This document shows positions 8,608 to 14,869 of a stretch of DNA of 17,192 bases, piece after piece. The translations under genes and the position numbers were made by a program. Source of the DNA: Fen-1258 sp041658245 (GTDB taxonomy: Bacteria > Bacteroidota > Ignavibacteria > Ignavibacteriales > Melioribacteraceae); contig JBBAAM010000066.1 of NCBI GenBank assembly GCA_041658245.1, positions 1 to 17,192 on the forward strand, in the 5' to 3' direction. The notes beneath the pieces were generated by a model, which did no database searches, was not told the origin of the DNA, and was given only the letters and a program-made list of their open reading frames with translations. How positions within the stretch are numbered: the stretch's first letter is position 1; the number at the start of each line of letters is the position of its first letter.

Positions 8608-8984
8608 CGTTTATACCTCTTACTCTTACTCGTACTCTTTCTCTTACTGTTTGTAAGTTTCTTCGGCTGCCAGAAATATTTTTTCATAATAACATAACCT
8701 TTTTCTTCAAACTCAACTCCTTCACTACGGAGGAGTTCTTCCATTAAGTGAATATCTCCAAAATGTACTTTACCTGTAAGCGCACCTAAACGGTTCACAA
8801 CCCTATGGCAAGGTAATCCGGTTTCTTTAGCACCGTTCAATGCCCATCCAACTGTTCTTGCTGAAGATTTAATTCCGCATACTTCAGCAATAGCACCGTA
8901 AGTAGTAACTTTTCCTTTAGGAATCTTAGCAACAACTTTATAGACACGATCGAAGAAATCAATTTTCTTTTTTAATCTTTTCAT
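8604..8984 (-). CDS. MGMT-family DNA alkyltransferase-like protein
   Basis: This 126-residue protein is the DNA-binding/active-site domain of O6-methylguanine-DNA methyltransferases without the usual N-terminal domain. It shows IPKGKVTTYGAIAE (helix-turn-helix region, 21-34), ARTVGWALN with the conserved Arg (42-50), and the PCHRVV acceptor motif with C59 present. Alkyltransferase-like (ATL) proteins of this size often have Trp in place of Cys; the retained Cys means that direct alkyl transfer is possible. Oddity: the last ~19 residues (KLTNSKRKSTSKSKRYKR) are a basic tail encoded by a TCTTAC-type repeat, probably acquired by repeat insertion. It is convergent with the LiaF-like gene, stop codons overlapping by 4 bases. 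Confidence 0.85.
   Translation of the reverse strand: MKRLKKKIDFFDRVYKVVAKIPKGKVTTYGAIAEVCGIKSSARTVGWALNGAKETGLPCHRVVNRLGALTGKVHFGDIHLMEELLRSEGVEFEEKGYVIMKKYFWQPKKLTNSKRKSTSKSKRYKR
8614..8650. repeat. TCTTAC low-complexity repeat forming the MGMT tail
   Basis: On the plus strand this is an iteration of CTCTTA/CTCTTT/CTCGTA hexamers. It is read on the minus strand as the Lys/Arg/Ser-rich C-terminus of the MGMT-family protein and stops at the edge of the convergent gene. Confidence 0.55.
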
Positions 8985-8992
8985 TTCTCTGT

Positions 8993-9048
8993 TGCACAGA
9001 TTCTTAATCTGTGCAGTTATTATTATTTCCGCAGAATACGATTCTGCG
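8993..9048. repeat. Double-hairpin dispersed repeat, copy 1
   Basis: Two perfect palindromes lie in tandem. The first is TGCACAGATT / AATCTGTGCA (8993-9002 and 9006-9015, loop CTT). The second is CGCAGAAT / ATTCTGCG (9030-9037 and 9041-9048, loop ACG). The same pair recurs at 10603-10656. It lies between the YjbQ-family and MGMT genes and may act as an intergenic RNA hairpin or terminator. Confidence 0.75.
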
Positions 9049-9058
9049 TTACAGATTC

Positions 9059-9472
9059 TTATTCCCCCATAACTTTTATTAAAACTCTTTTTCTTCTTTG
9101 CCCGTCAAACTCGGCATAATAAACTTGCTGCCAAGGACCGAAATCAAGTTTACCGTTTGTTACCGGAATTATTACTTCATGATGAACCAGCATGCTTTTC
9201 AAATGTGCATCGCCGTTATCTTCACCGGTTCTGTGATGACGGTAATCAGATTTAAATGGTGCAAGTTTTTCAAGCCATTCATCTATATCTTGAATCAAAC
9301 CGCTCTCGGCATCGTTCACATAAACTCCTGCAGTAATATGCATCGCTGAGACTAAGATCATACCGTCATTGATCCCGCTTTTCTTTAATGCTTTTTCTAC
9401 TTCACCGGTAATATTTATGTATTCTCTTTTCTTCGAAGTATTAAACCAAAGATATTCTGTATGGAATTTCAT
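9059..9472 (-). CDS. YjbQ/UPF0047 family protein
   Basis: This 137-residue protein is the full length of the UPF0047/YjbQ family. Hallmarks are SAMHITAGVYVNDAESGL (42-60 region), the His/Asp-rich segment SDYRHHRTGEDNGDAHL, a downstream HHEVIIPV, and the C-terminal LDFGPWQQVYYAEFDG followed by basic residues. Members are small trimeric cytoplasmic proteins. Some have weak thiamine-phosphate synthase activity in complementation assays, but the physiological role is unsettled. It starts 3 bases after the prfB stop with no Shine-Dalgarno of its own, so it is probably translated by coupling from prfB. Confidence 0.87.
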   Translation of the reverse strand: MKFHTEYLWFNTSKKREYINITGEVEKALKKSGINDGMILVSAMHITAGVYVNDAESGLIQDIDEWLEKLAPFKSDYRHHRTGEDNGDAHLKSMLVHHEVIIPVTNGKLDFGPWQQVYYAEFDGQRRKRVLIKVMGE

Positions 9473-9475
9473 TTT

Positions 9476-10577
9476 TTAGTTCTGAGAAAATTTTAAAAGA
9501 TATTCTTTAATGAAATTGTTTATTTCTCCATTCATTACACCCTGAGTGTCGGATGTTTCATAATTAGTTCTGTGATCTTTAACCATATTATAAGGATGAA
9601 AAACATAAGAACGGATTTGACTTCCCCACTCAATTTTCATTTTTGTTTTTTCAATTTCATCAGCGGCAGCAGTTTGCTTTTCTACTTCAATCTGATAAAG
9701 ACGTGAGCGAAGCATTTTGAATGCGTTGGTTTTATTTTGTAATTGGGAACGTTCCGTTTGACAAGCAGCCACTACTCCGGTAGGAATGTGAGTAATGCGG
9801 ACTGCAGTTTCAACTTTGTTAACGTTTTGTCCTCCTTTACCGCCTGAGCGAAAAGTATCAATTCTCAAATCAGCCAGATTAATATCTATCTCGATTGTAT
9901 CATCTACTTCTGGAATGACGAACACTGATGCAAATGAAGTGTGCCGACGTTTGTTAGAATCAAATGGAGAAATGCGAACAAGACGATGCACACCGTTCTC
10001 AGCTTTTAAGTATCCGAAAGCAAATTCGCCTTCAACTTCGATGGTTGCACTTTTAATTCCCGCTCCATCACCGTCAAGCCAATCTACTAAATTCATTTTG
10101 TAACCGTTCTGCTCGCCCCATCGTAAGTACATTCTCATTAACATCTGTGCCCAATCTTGGGATTCCGTTCCACCTGCGCCGGAATGAATTGTCATAATGC
10201 AATTCTTATCGTCATCTTTACCGCTGAGCATACTCTTTAATTCAATTTCTGAATAAGTTTTTTCAAGTGCGCTCAGTTCTGTTTCAATTTCGCTAACCAA
10301 TTTTTCATCTTGTTCAGCTTCTGCAAGTTCGATGAACTCTCTTAGATTTTTTTGTTGAGCATCAATTTTATTCCATGCATCTATCCAGATTTGAAGAGAT
10401 TTTGATTTTTGAAATACTGATTGTGCATTCTTCTGATCGTTCCAGAATCCCGGTGCTTCGGATTGTTTTCGGATTTCTTCGATTTGTTTTTCTTTATCGG
10501 CTAACTTAAAGATAACCCCGTAAGTTGTCGATCTTCTGTGTGCAGCTGTTTAATCTTTTTAATTGTTCTTCGAACAT
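9476..10577 (-). CDS. prfB: Peptide chain release factor 2 (+1 programmed frameshift)
   Basis: Translation begins at the ATG 10577-10575 (AGGAG upstream), reads 23 codons to CTT (10511-10509), meets TAA (10508-10506), and continues by a +1 shift into the 343-codon frame that ends at 9476. Total length is about 366 residues, the normal RF2 length. The first frame ends in DNLRGYL and the second opens with LADKEKQIEEIRK then SEAPGFWND, exactly as in RF2 proteins. The codon-reading tripeptide SPF (~203) identifies RF2 (UGA/UAA), and RSGGKGGQNVNK carries the GGQ peptidyl-hydrolysis motif (~248). It acts on the ribosome in termination. The frameshift is the known autoregulatory device of RF2. Oddity: the stop is UAA, not the near-universal UGA. 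A gene call starting at 10300 would miss about a quarter of the protein. Confidence 0.93.
10505..10521 (-). promoter_or_regulatory. prfB +1 frameshift site with UAA stop
   Basis: Minus-strand order is CGG GGT TAT CTT TAA G. It has the Shine-Dalgarno-like GGGG, a TAT spacer codon and the slippery CTT, as in the canonical RF2 site (AGGGGG TAT CTT TGA C). The stop is TAA and the next base is G. The frames on both sides are coding and continuous with RF2. Confidence 0.88.
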
Positions 10578-10602
10578 TATAACTCCTTTCAAATTATTCG
10601 TA

Positions 10603-10656
10603 GCACAGATTCGTAATCTGTGCGTTTTTTGATTTGCGCAGAATACGATTCTGCGC
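10603..10656. repeat. Double-hairpin dispersed repeat, copy 2
   Basis: The arms are GCACAGATT / AATCTGTGC (10603-10611 and 10615-10623, loop CGT) and GCGCAGAAT / ATTCTGCGC (10636-10644 and 10648-10656, loop ACG). It has the same order and spacing class as copy 1 at 8993-9048. It lies between prfB and the small AtuA-domain gene, 26 bases upstream of the prfB start. Confidence 0.75.
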
Positions 10657-10663
10657 TACAAGT

Positions 10664-10975
10664 TTATATTTCTACTTCCATTCTTAATAGTGCAGCAGCT
10701 AGAGTTTTTCCTTGAGCGTCATGTTTTAATGAAACAGTTCCGCCGCCGCCAAGAGTGTTATGTAACAAAAAATTCAAAGCTCGAATGTTTGGCATTTCAA
10801 AACGCTCTACTTTACCAAGACAGATTCCTTCGAAATGTTTTTTTACCCGTTCAACTGTTAAATATTTTTTTATTATTTCATAACCTTTATCATCGTATGC
10901 GATGATTCCAACATTTGCAGCATCACCTTTATCACCGCTGCGACCGTGTGCAATATCTATTAATTTTATTTTCAT
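10664..10975 (-). CDS. AtuA C-terminal-like (ferredoxin-fold) small protein
   Basis: This 103-residue protein corresponds to the C-terminal domain of AtuA-type proteins (AtuA-like ferredoxin-fold domain). Signature pieces are AHGRSGDKGDAANVGI at the start and FLLHNTLGGGGTVSLKHDAQ near the end. In many bacteria this domain is fused to DUF1446; here, as in other split versions, it is a separate gene just downstream of the DUF1446 gene. AtuA belongs to the acyclic terpene utilization locus of pseudomonads, but its biochemical step is not firmly known. The likely Shine-Dalgarno AAGGGAAG directly touches the end of the GxxExxY cassette that separates it from its partner. No terpene-catabolic enzymes are visible nearby. 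Confidence 0.75.
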   Translation of the reverse strand: MKIKLIDIAHGRSGDKGDAANVGIIAYDDKGYEIIKKYLTVERVKKHFEGICLGKVERFEMPNIRALNFLLHNTLGGGGTVSLKHDAQGKTLAAALLRMEVEI

Positions 10976-10995
10976 TTTTCTTCCCTTAGCGTTTT

Positions 10996-11061
10996 CTCTG
11001 CGTACTCTGCGTTTAAGGCTTTACCGCAGAGATCGCAAAGATTTCCGCAAAGAACGCAGAG
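10996..11061. repeat. CTCTGCG/CGCAGAG palindromic repeat, copy 1
   Basis: The 16-base arms CTCTGCGTACTCTGCG (10996-11011) and CGCAAAGAACGCAGAG (11046-11061) pair with two mismatches around a 34-base middle that itself contains CCGCAGAGATCGCAAAG. The right arm ends immediately before the stop codon of the GxxExxY gene. Confidence 0.75.
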
Positions 11062-11439
11062 TTATAAATTATTGACTACCCGCCTAATTCCTTCTTTTAA
11101 TTTATTCACATTGAAATTTATCAACAAGCCTAATTTACAATTTGATAATCTTAAATATGTAAGAACTTGAGCAAGAAAAATATCATTCAAAGCTTCAACA
11201 GATTTTATTTCAACAATTACTTTGTTCTCCACTAAAAGATCAACACGGTATCCACAATCCAATTTTACTTCTTCATAAACTAAAGGTAAAGCTTTTTGTT
11301 TGCTAACTTGTAAATCGGTTTTCTGCAATTCGTAATACATACATTCTTCGTATGCAGACTCTAATAAACCCGGGCCTAATGATTTGTGAACCCTTATCGC
11401 ACAACCAATAATAATTTCAGATAATTCATTCTCATGCAT
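11062..11439 (-). CDS. GxxExxY protein (PD-(D/E)XK nuclease fold)
   Basis: This 125-residue protein of the GxxExxY family is related to PD-(D/E)XK nucleases. The name-giving motif is at G24-L-L-E27-S-A-Y30 in LGPGLLESAYEECM. The nuclease-like core is D67 in GYRVDLLV and E77-I-K79 in VIVEIKS, so the catalytic residues look intact. The function of the family is not established. The gene is tightly enclosed by palindromic repeats: its 5' leader and weak Shine-Dalgarno (AGAGA) come straight out of one copy, and its TAA stop directly follows the other. With the terminal inverted repeats this suggests that it travels as a small cassette. The stop-to-repeat junction leaves no spacer. Confidence 0.85.
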   Translation of the reverse strand: MHENELSEIIIGCAIRVHKSLGPGLLESAYEECMYYELQKTDLQVSKQKALPLVYEEVKLDCGYRVDLLVENKVIVEIKSVEALNDIFLAQVLTYLRLSNCKLGLLINFNVNKLKEGIRRVVNNL

Positions 11440-11456
11440 TTTTTTCTCTAGGTTTT

Positions 11457-11512
11457 CTCCGCGTCTTCTTTGCGTTCTTTGCGTTTAAGACTTTTCCTGA
11501 TAGGACGCTAAG
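11457..11512. repeat. CTCTGCG/CGCAGAG palindromic repeat, copy 2 (partial)
   Basis: It has one arm (CTCCGCGTCTTCTTTGCG then TTCTTTGCG) and a degenerate middle ending in TAGGACGCTAAG, which aligns with the GAGGACGCAAAG part of the full copies. The outer right arm is missing. It forms the upstream border of the GxxExxY cassette and overlaps the atuA stop codon. Confidence 0.6.
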
Positions 11513-12869
11513 TTTGTATTATCTCAACTTTCGAATGAACGAGTTTCTTTGGCATCAGTGCAGGCCAGTAAGCAATAACTTCATTCGGTTTAGGGCGACC
11601 GCCCGCAAAGCCGGTAACACTTGGCGGACCGGTTAAGATTAATGGCGCAATCTCTTTTGCAAATGCTTCAACATCATGATGATGATTACTCCGAACTCCA
11701 ATCCGCAGAACCACTTCATTTATTTCATCTTGCTTTGATGCTAAAGGTCCGTGACAAGCATTTACACCAAGAAACTCAGTTTTAATTTCATCGAACTTCA
11801 AACCGAGATCAGAAAGACGTGTCCGCAAAATTTCATCTGCCTTCTGAGCTTTCTCCAATGCATCCGGCCAGCTGTAAGTTAAACTGCCTATTGCAGTGTA
11901 ACCATCATTATAAGCCATCGAAACTTTATATAAATCTGTCGCGGGCTTTCCTTTAATTCCATAAACTCTAACTCTATCCTTTTCCAATTGCTCTAACTTT
12001 ATAGACGTAAAATCCGCAACACATTCCGGAGTGATATAACTTGTCGGGTCGCCGATTTCATACATCAATTGCTCGCTCACCGTTTCAACTGAAACCATTC
12101 CACCGGTATTCTGATGTTTTGTAATTACTATTTCTCCATTCGGATACGCTTCAGCAATCGGGAATCCAATATGTGCAAGGTCAGGAACAGATCTCCAATC
12201 GCTAAGAAAATTTCCGCCGCTTGCTTGTCCGCCGCACTCGAGAATATGTCCGGCAATTACACCTGAAGCAAGTTTATCCCAATCATCCCACGCCCATTTG
12301 AATTCATGAATCATCGGTGCATAAGTTAAGGATGTGTCTGTAGTTCGTCCGGTGATAACAATCTGTACGCCTTTTTTCAATGCTTCAACAATCGGTCTTG
12401 CACCAAAATAAACATTAGCACTGATCAATTTTTCTTTTACATCTTTAATCTGCTGACCGGATTCCATGTTATCTAACCCGGCACCGCGTTTCAACAGATC
12501 ATCGAGTGAATCTAAAATATCATCACCGCTGACCACGCCGATTTTTAGTCCTTTGATTCCTAGTTTGTGTGCACACTTTACAATTTCTTCAACACAACCC
12601 ATCGGATTAGCGCCGCCGCCGTTGGTAATAACTTTTATATTTTTTTCAGCAATATGCGGAAGTAAATCTTTCATGATATGAATTAAATCTTTTGCGTATC
12701 CGGCTGAAGGATTTCTTTTTTTTTGTTTCTGCATGATGGACATGGTTACTTCGGCAAGAAAATCCATCATCAAATAATCAATGGGACCTTTAGTTACTTG
12801 CTGGAGCGGGGTGGATTGAAGGTCACCCCAAAAACCCTGTCCGGATGCTATTCGGATTTTTTCTTTCAA
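11508..12869 (-). CDS. AtuA-family protein (DUF1446), large subunit
   Basis: This 453-residue protein comprises the DUF1446 part of acyclic terpene utilization AtuA proteins. Visible blocks are RIASGQGFWGDLQ at the start, DYLMMDFLAEVTMSIMQKQ, then VITNGGGANPMGC, VVSGDDILD, VITGRTTDTSL and GGQASGGNF. The missing C-terminal domain is encoded by the small gene at 10664-10975. The start is a TTG (12869-12867) preceded by GGAG; two truncated copies of the same start region elsewhere in the window show codon-level conservation from exactly this point, one with TTG and one with ATG. Its stop codon TAG lies inside the border repeat of the GxxExxY cassette. The reaction is unknown. It is the anchor gene of the module array upstream. 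Confidence 0.82.
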   Translation of the reverse strand: MKEKIRIASGQGFWGDLQSTPLQQVTKGPIDYLMMDFLAEVTMSIMQKQKKRNPSAGYAKDLIHIMKDLLPHIAEKNIKVITNGGGANPMGCVEEIVKCAHKLGIKGLKIGVVSGDDILDSLDDLLKRGAGLDNMESGQQIKDVKEKLISANVYFGARPIVEALKKGVQIVITGRTTDTSLTYAPMIHEFKWAWDDWDKLASGVIAGHILECGGQASGGNFLSDWRSVPDLAHIGFPIAEAYPNGEIVITKHQNTGGMVSVETVSEQLMYEIGDPTSYITPECVADFTSIKLEQLEKDRVRVYGIKGKPATDLYKVSMAYNDGYTAIGSLTYSWPDALEKAQKADEILRTRLSDLGLKFDEIKTEFLGVNACHGPLASKQDEINEVVLRIGVRSNHHHDVEAFAKEIAPLILTGPPSVTGFAGGRPKPNEVIAYWPALMPKKLVHSKVEIIQT

Positions 12870-12921
12870 ACATTCTCCAAAAATTGTGTGTAAAGATATG
12901 AAAGGTAAGGTTGGAATGAAA
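12870..12921 (-). promoter_or_regulatory. atuA leader (copy A of a four-copy repeat)
   Basis: This is the untranslated leader in front of the atuA TTG. Its core, on the plus strand, is GATATGAAAGGTAAGGTTGG followed by AATGAAA. The same core is repeated at about 14731, 14869 and 16301, the first of these also joined to atuA-like codons. It ends 9 bases before the HepT1 stop. Confidence 0.7.
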
Positions 12922-12929
12922 TATTTTGA

Positions 12930-13262
12930 CTAGTTTAATAAATTGTTAATCTCTTTTTCCAAATTCTCTAAATCGCGCACAACAATTGACCAAAGTATCT
13001 CTTCTGAAACATTGTCGTAACCATGAATTATTCGATTTCTTGTATCAACAATTTTTCGAGCATTAGTTATTTGAAAGTCAGGTTTTGCTTTTATTATTCT
13101 GCTAACTGCTTCTCCAATTATTTCAATATTTCGTTCAATTGCTCTTTTCGTTTTGAGGTCTTTTTGAAATTCATAGAAATTATTTTTGTCAGACCGAAAT
13201 TGTTTGATTTCCTGAATTGCCTGCTTGATGTCTGCCAGCCAAGTCTTTATCTCAATTTCCAT
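12930..13262 (-). CDS. hepT: HepT-like ribonuclease toxin (HEPN), pair 1
   Basis: This 110-residue all-helical HEPN-domain protein is the toxin half of an MntA-HepT module. The catalytic and modification motif Rx4HxY is intact: R75-N-R-I-I-H80-G-Y82. In characterized systems HepT cuts RNA or tRNA and is silenced when its partner MntA AMPylates the Tyr of this motif. It overlaps the upstream antitoxin gene by 11 bases. Its TAG stop is only 9 bases from the repeated atuA leader, so the module is inserted directly against the atuA 5' region. Confidence 0.87.
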   Translation of the reverse strand: MEIEIKTWLADIKQAIQEIKQFRSDKNNFYEFQKDLKTKRAIERNIEIIGEAVSRIIKAKPDFQITNARKIVDTRNRIIHGYDNVSEEILWSIVVRDLENLEKEINNLLN

Positions 13263-13554
13263 AAATCAAAACTTTTGTTTGATCAATTTGCTTTTTCAAA
13301 TACGGATTTTTGATAGCTTTTAGTTCTAAGAGGTCAATTTGTCGTTTGAGTAATTCTTCAAGATGAAATTTCAAGTTGAAGTAATTATCAGAATATGAAA
13401 GAGGATCTTTTTCGTCAATATCAACAACAAGGTCAATATCACTATCGGATTGAAAATGGTCTGTCGTTATTGAACCAAAGGCAAACAGAGACTTCACCTT
13501 GTTGATATCACAAAGTTTTTTAATTTGGTCGATATGTTGAGATATTTCTTCCAC
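13252..13554 (-). CDS. mntA: MntA-like nucleotidyltransferase antitoxin, pair 1
   Basis: This 100-residue minimal nucleotidyltransferase has the canonical GSx10DxD active site: G27-S28 in LFAFGSITTDHF and D39-I-D41 in SDSDIDLVVD. MntA antitoxins AMPylate HepT to neutralize it. The antitoxin is the first gene and the toxin follows with an 11-base overlap, the normal order for this module. There is no strong Shine-Dalgarno at the ATG. A lone TATATTTG box lies about 100 bases upstream on the minus strand but without a well-spaced partner box. Confidence 0.87.
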   Translation of the reverse strand: MEEISQHIDQIKKLCDINKVKSLFAFGSITTDHFQSDSDIDLVVDIDEKDPLSYSDNYFNLKFHLEELLKRQIDLLELKAIKNPYLKKQIDQTKVLIYGN

Positions 13555-13925
13555 TTTATGTCCGAAGTAACTGAGTTTTCATTTCGATTTTATTTTACAT
13601 CAGCATTAATTTTAGAATACTACTTCATGCATAGAATTAAAATACTACGGTTCAAATATACGATTTATTGTTATACATAACATCCAAGTTAAAGCGGTGG
13701 CAATGTGCCTTTGTTTATAAAGACAAGAGATGCAGTCTTTAGAAAATTTTATTTGGAGAACAGATTTAAGTTCTTGAAGGAGGAAATAAGCAGAAAATTA
13801 ATAGCTGGTTAATGACAGAAATGGATTGAAGGTCGCCCCAGAAACCTTGCCCGGATGCTATTCGGATTTTGTCTTTCATAAATTCTTTCAACAATTAATA
13901 ATCATTAAGCAATATGGTTGGGCAG
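13555..13925. other. Gap between modules 1 and 2
   Basis: This 371-base stretch has no intact gene. It holds the upstream region of mntA 1 (13555 to about 13690, very AT-rich), a 122-base stretch 13691-13813 open on the plus strand with no recognizable product, the truncated atuA copy B (13822-13879), and 45 bases of spacer after the HepT2 stop. The minus-strand box TATATTTG at 13660-13653 is a possible -10-type element for mntA 1. Confidence 0.6.
13822..13879 (-). pseudogene. Truncated atuA 5' end, copy B
   Basis: From the ATG at 13879 it reads MKDKIRIASGQGFWGDLQS, 19 codons matching the start of the live atuA with a single E-to-D change, then leaves the homology (ISVINQ...) and stops at 13766. 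DNA differences from the live gene in the coding part are few and almost all synonymous (for example GGT/GGC, CAG/CAA, GGA/GGG). It is therefore a remnant of a related functional allele, not a decayed recent duplication. Its leader differs from copies A and C. Confidence 0.85.
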
Positions 13926-14264
13926 TCAGAGTGCTTTCTCTAACTCTCTTTTAAGATTTGGAAGTTCGTTATGAACTATTCCCCAAACTTCCTCTGCATC
14001 TATTCCAAAGTACTGATGTGCAATAATATTTCTAAACCCTTTAATATTAGACCAATCCACACTAGAATTATCTTGTTTAAACTCATCTGACAATTTAACA
14101 ACCATTTCACCTATAATAACAAAGTTCATTAGCACGGCATCAAAACTTTTATTATCATTATAAAGTTCATCAGCATTATGAAAAAGTTGAGTGTAGCTGT
14201 CAATCTTATTGATGGAATCTAATATATTTTGCAAACAGTTCTTATCTTTTTGCTTGATAGGCAT
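13926..14264 (-). CDS. HepT-like ribonuclease toxin (HEPN), pair 2
   Basis: This 112-residue HEPN protein belongs to a different subfamily from pair 1 (DUF86-like, little direct similarity). The Rx4HxY motif is intact: R78-N-I-I-A-H83-Q-Y85 in GFRNIIAHQYFGIDAEEVW. I use the ATG at 14264, which has GAGG six bases upstream, rather than the GTG four codons earlier. It overlaps the upstream nucleotidyltransferase gene by 23 bases, as usual for antitoxin-first MNT-HEPN operons. It is the predicted RNase toxin of the pair. Copy B of the atuA start lies 47 bases downstream. Confidence 0.85.
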   Translation of the reverse strand: MPIKQKDKNCLQNILDSINKIDSYTQLFHNADELYNDNKSFDAVLMNFVIIGEMVVKLSDEFKQDNSSVDWSNIKGFRNIIAHQYFGIDAEEVWGIVHNELPNLKRELEKAL

Positions 14265-14556
14265 ATGTTGCCTCACGTAAGATCTGTTCTCTGAAAATCG
14301 GCTTTATGTATTTCTCTCTACAAATATCAATGTTCATATTAAAGTTTTGACGAAACAACTCTCTAACTTCATTTTTAATTCTAAAAATATTCTCGGTTCG
14401 AGGTTCAAATTCAATGAGCAAGTCTATATCGCTCAGCTCATCTTGCTCATTTCTAGAGTATGAACCAAACAATCCTAACTTAACAATATGATATTTACTA
14501 CGAAACAAAGTTTCGTTTTCTTTTATGAATTGTAATATTTGATTTTTTAGAACCAT
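14242..14556 (-). CDS. MntA-like nucleotidyltransferase antitoxin, pair 2
   Basis: This 104-residue minimal nucleotidyltransferase has the active site G31-S32 in LGLFGSYSRNEQ and D43-I-D45 in LSDIDLLIEF, giving GSx10DxD intact. It is the predicted AMPylating antitoxin of the HEPN protein encoded downstream with a 23-base overlap. Sequence similarity to the pair 1 antitoxin is limited to the motif, so the two modules were acquired independently rather than by local duplication. The leader is extremely AT-rich, with no visible Shine-Dalgarno sequence. Confidence 0.87.
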   Translation of the reverse strand: MVLKNQILQFIKENETLFRSKYHIVKLGLFGSYSRNEQDELSDIDLLIEFEPRTENIFRIKNEVRELFRQNFNMNIDICREKYIKPIFREQILREATYAYQAKR

Positions 14557-14686
14557 AAAAAATATTTTTATTAGAATAAATATAACATTTATTAGTAAGA
14601 ATTATTGATACAAAGAATTGAGTTGTATTTTACTACTATAATTAACAGAAATGGAAATATAATCGGGAATAAAAAAACTATGTAAA

Positions 14687-14765
14687 GATGCGAATCTTGT
14701 CTTTCAAACATTCTCCAAAATTTCTGTGCAGAGATATGAATGGTAAGGTTGGAATAAAAATGAAG
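14687..14765 (-). pseudogene. Truncated atuA 5' end and leader, copy C
   Basis: It has the TTG start (14707-14705) with the same GGAG and AATGTTTGAAAGA context as the live gene, then codons for K-D-K-I-R-I, and then the homology ends and a stop follows. The codons AAG, ATT, CGC and ATC differ from the live AAA, ATC, CGA and ATA, all synonymous. The leader (14708-14765) matches the atuA leader at about nine of ten positions, including GGTAAGGTTGGAAT. Confidence 0.8.
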
Positions 14766-14800
14766 TGATTGAACTCGGTTAGCTAATAAAATAAATCTAC

Positions 14801-14869
14801 CTCCGCGTTCTCTGCGTTTAAAGCTTAACCGCAGAGGACGCAAAGTAAAGACTCGCAAAGAACGCGGAG
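14801..14869. repeat. CTCTGCG/CGCAGAG palindromic repeat, copy 3
   Basis: The arms CTCCGCGTTCTCTGCG (14801-14816) and CGCAAAGAACGCGGAG (14854-14869) pair with one mismatch. The middle is TTTAAAGCTTAACCGCAGAG then GACGCAAAG. The right arm fuses directly into a copy of the atuA leader. Confidence 0.85.

Larger units (their letters stand above)
10985..11512 (-). mobile_element. Repeat-bounded GxxExxY cassette
   Basis: This unit of about 528 bases contains one gene, the GxxExxY protein. It is bounded by 8-bp perfect terminal inverted repeats, CTTAGCGT (10985-10992) and ACGCTAAG (11505-11512), and carries a CTCTGCGTTCTTTGCG-type palindromic repeat on each side of the gene. It separates the two AtuA subunit genes. 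The right terminal repeat supplies the TAG stop of the large AtuA gene (11508-11510). No transposase is inside. I see no clear target duplication. Confidence 0.5.

Noticed and set aside
9476..10300. prfB read as a 274-residue protein starting at 10300
   Set aside because: This misses the RF2 N-terminal domain including APGFWND; the frame is open up to the frameshift site at 10507 and a ribosome site lies at 10577.
12789..12874. ATG five bases upstream of the atuA TTG as the start
   Set aside because: It is out of frame with the DUF1446 protein, and copies B and C conserve codons in the TTG frame (copy B has ATG at that exact position).
10575..12921. Possible CRISPR array from recurrent palindromes
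   Set aside because: Copies are few, irregularly spaced and interleaved with genes; there are no uniform spacers and no cas genes.
13653..13688. Full promoter for mntA 1 with TATATTTG
   Set aside because: The only TTG-like upstream box is 23-24 bases away, too far for the consensus; kept as a lone box in the gap entry.
13691..13813. Short plus-strand frame ending KEEISRKLIAG
   Set aside because: About 40 codons with no start in a good context, no recognized family, and it overlaps nothing conserved; noted only as gap content.
14592..14858. 88-codon minus-strand frame
   Set aside because: It runs through the palindrome, the atuA leader and copy C in a frame different from the atuA codons; it has no ribosome site and its composition comes from repeats.
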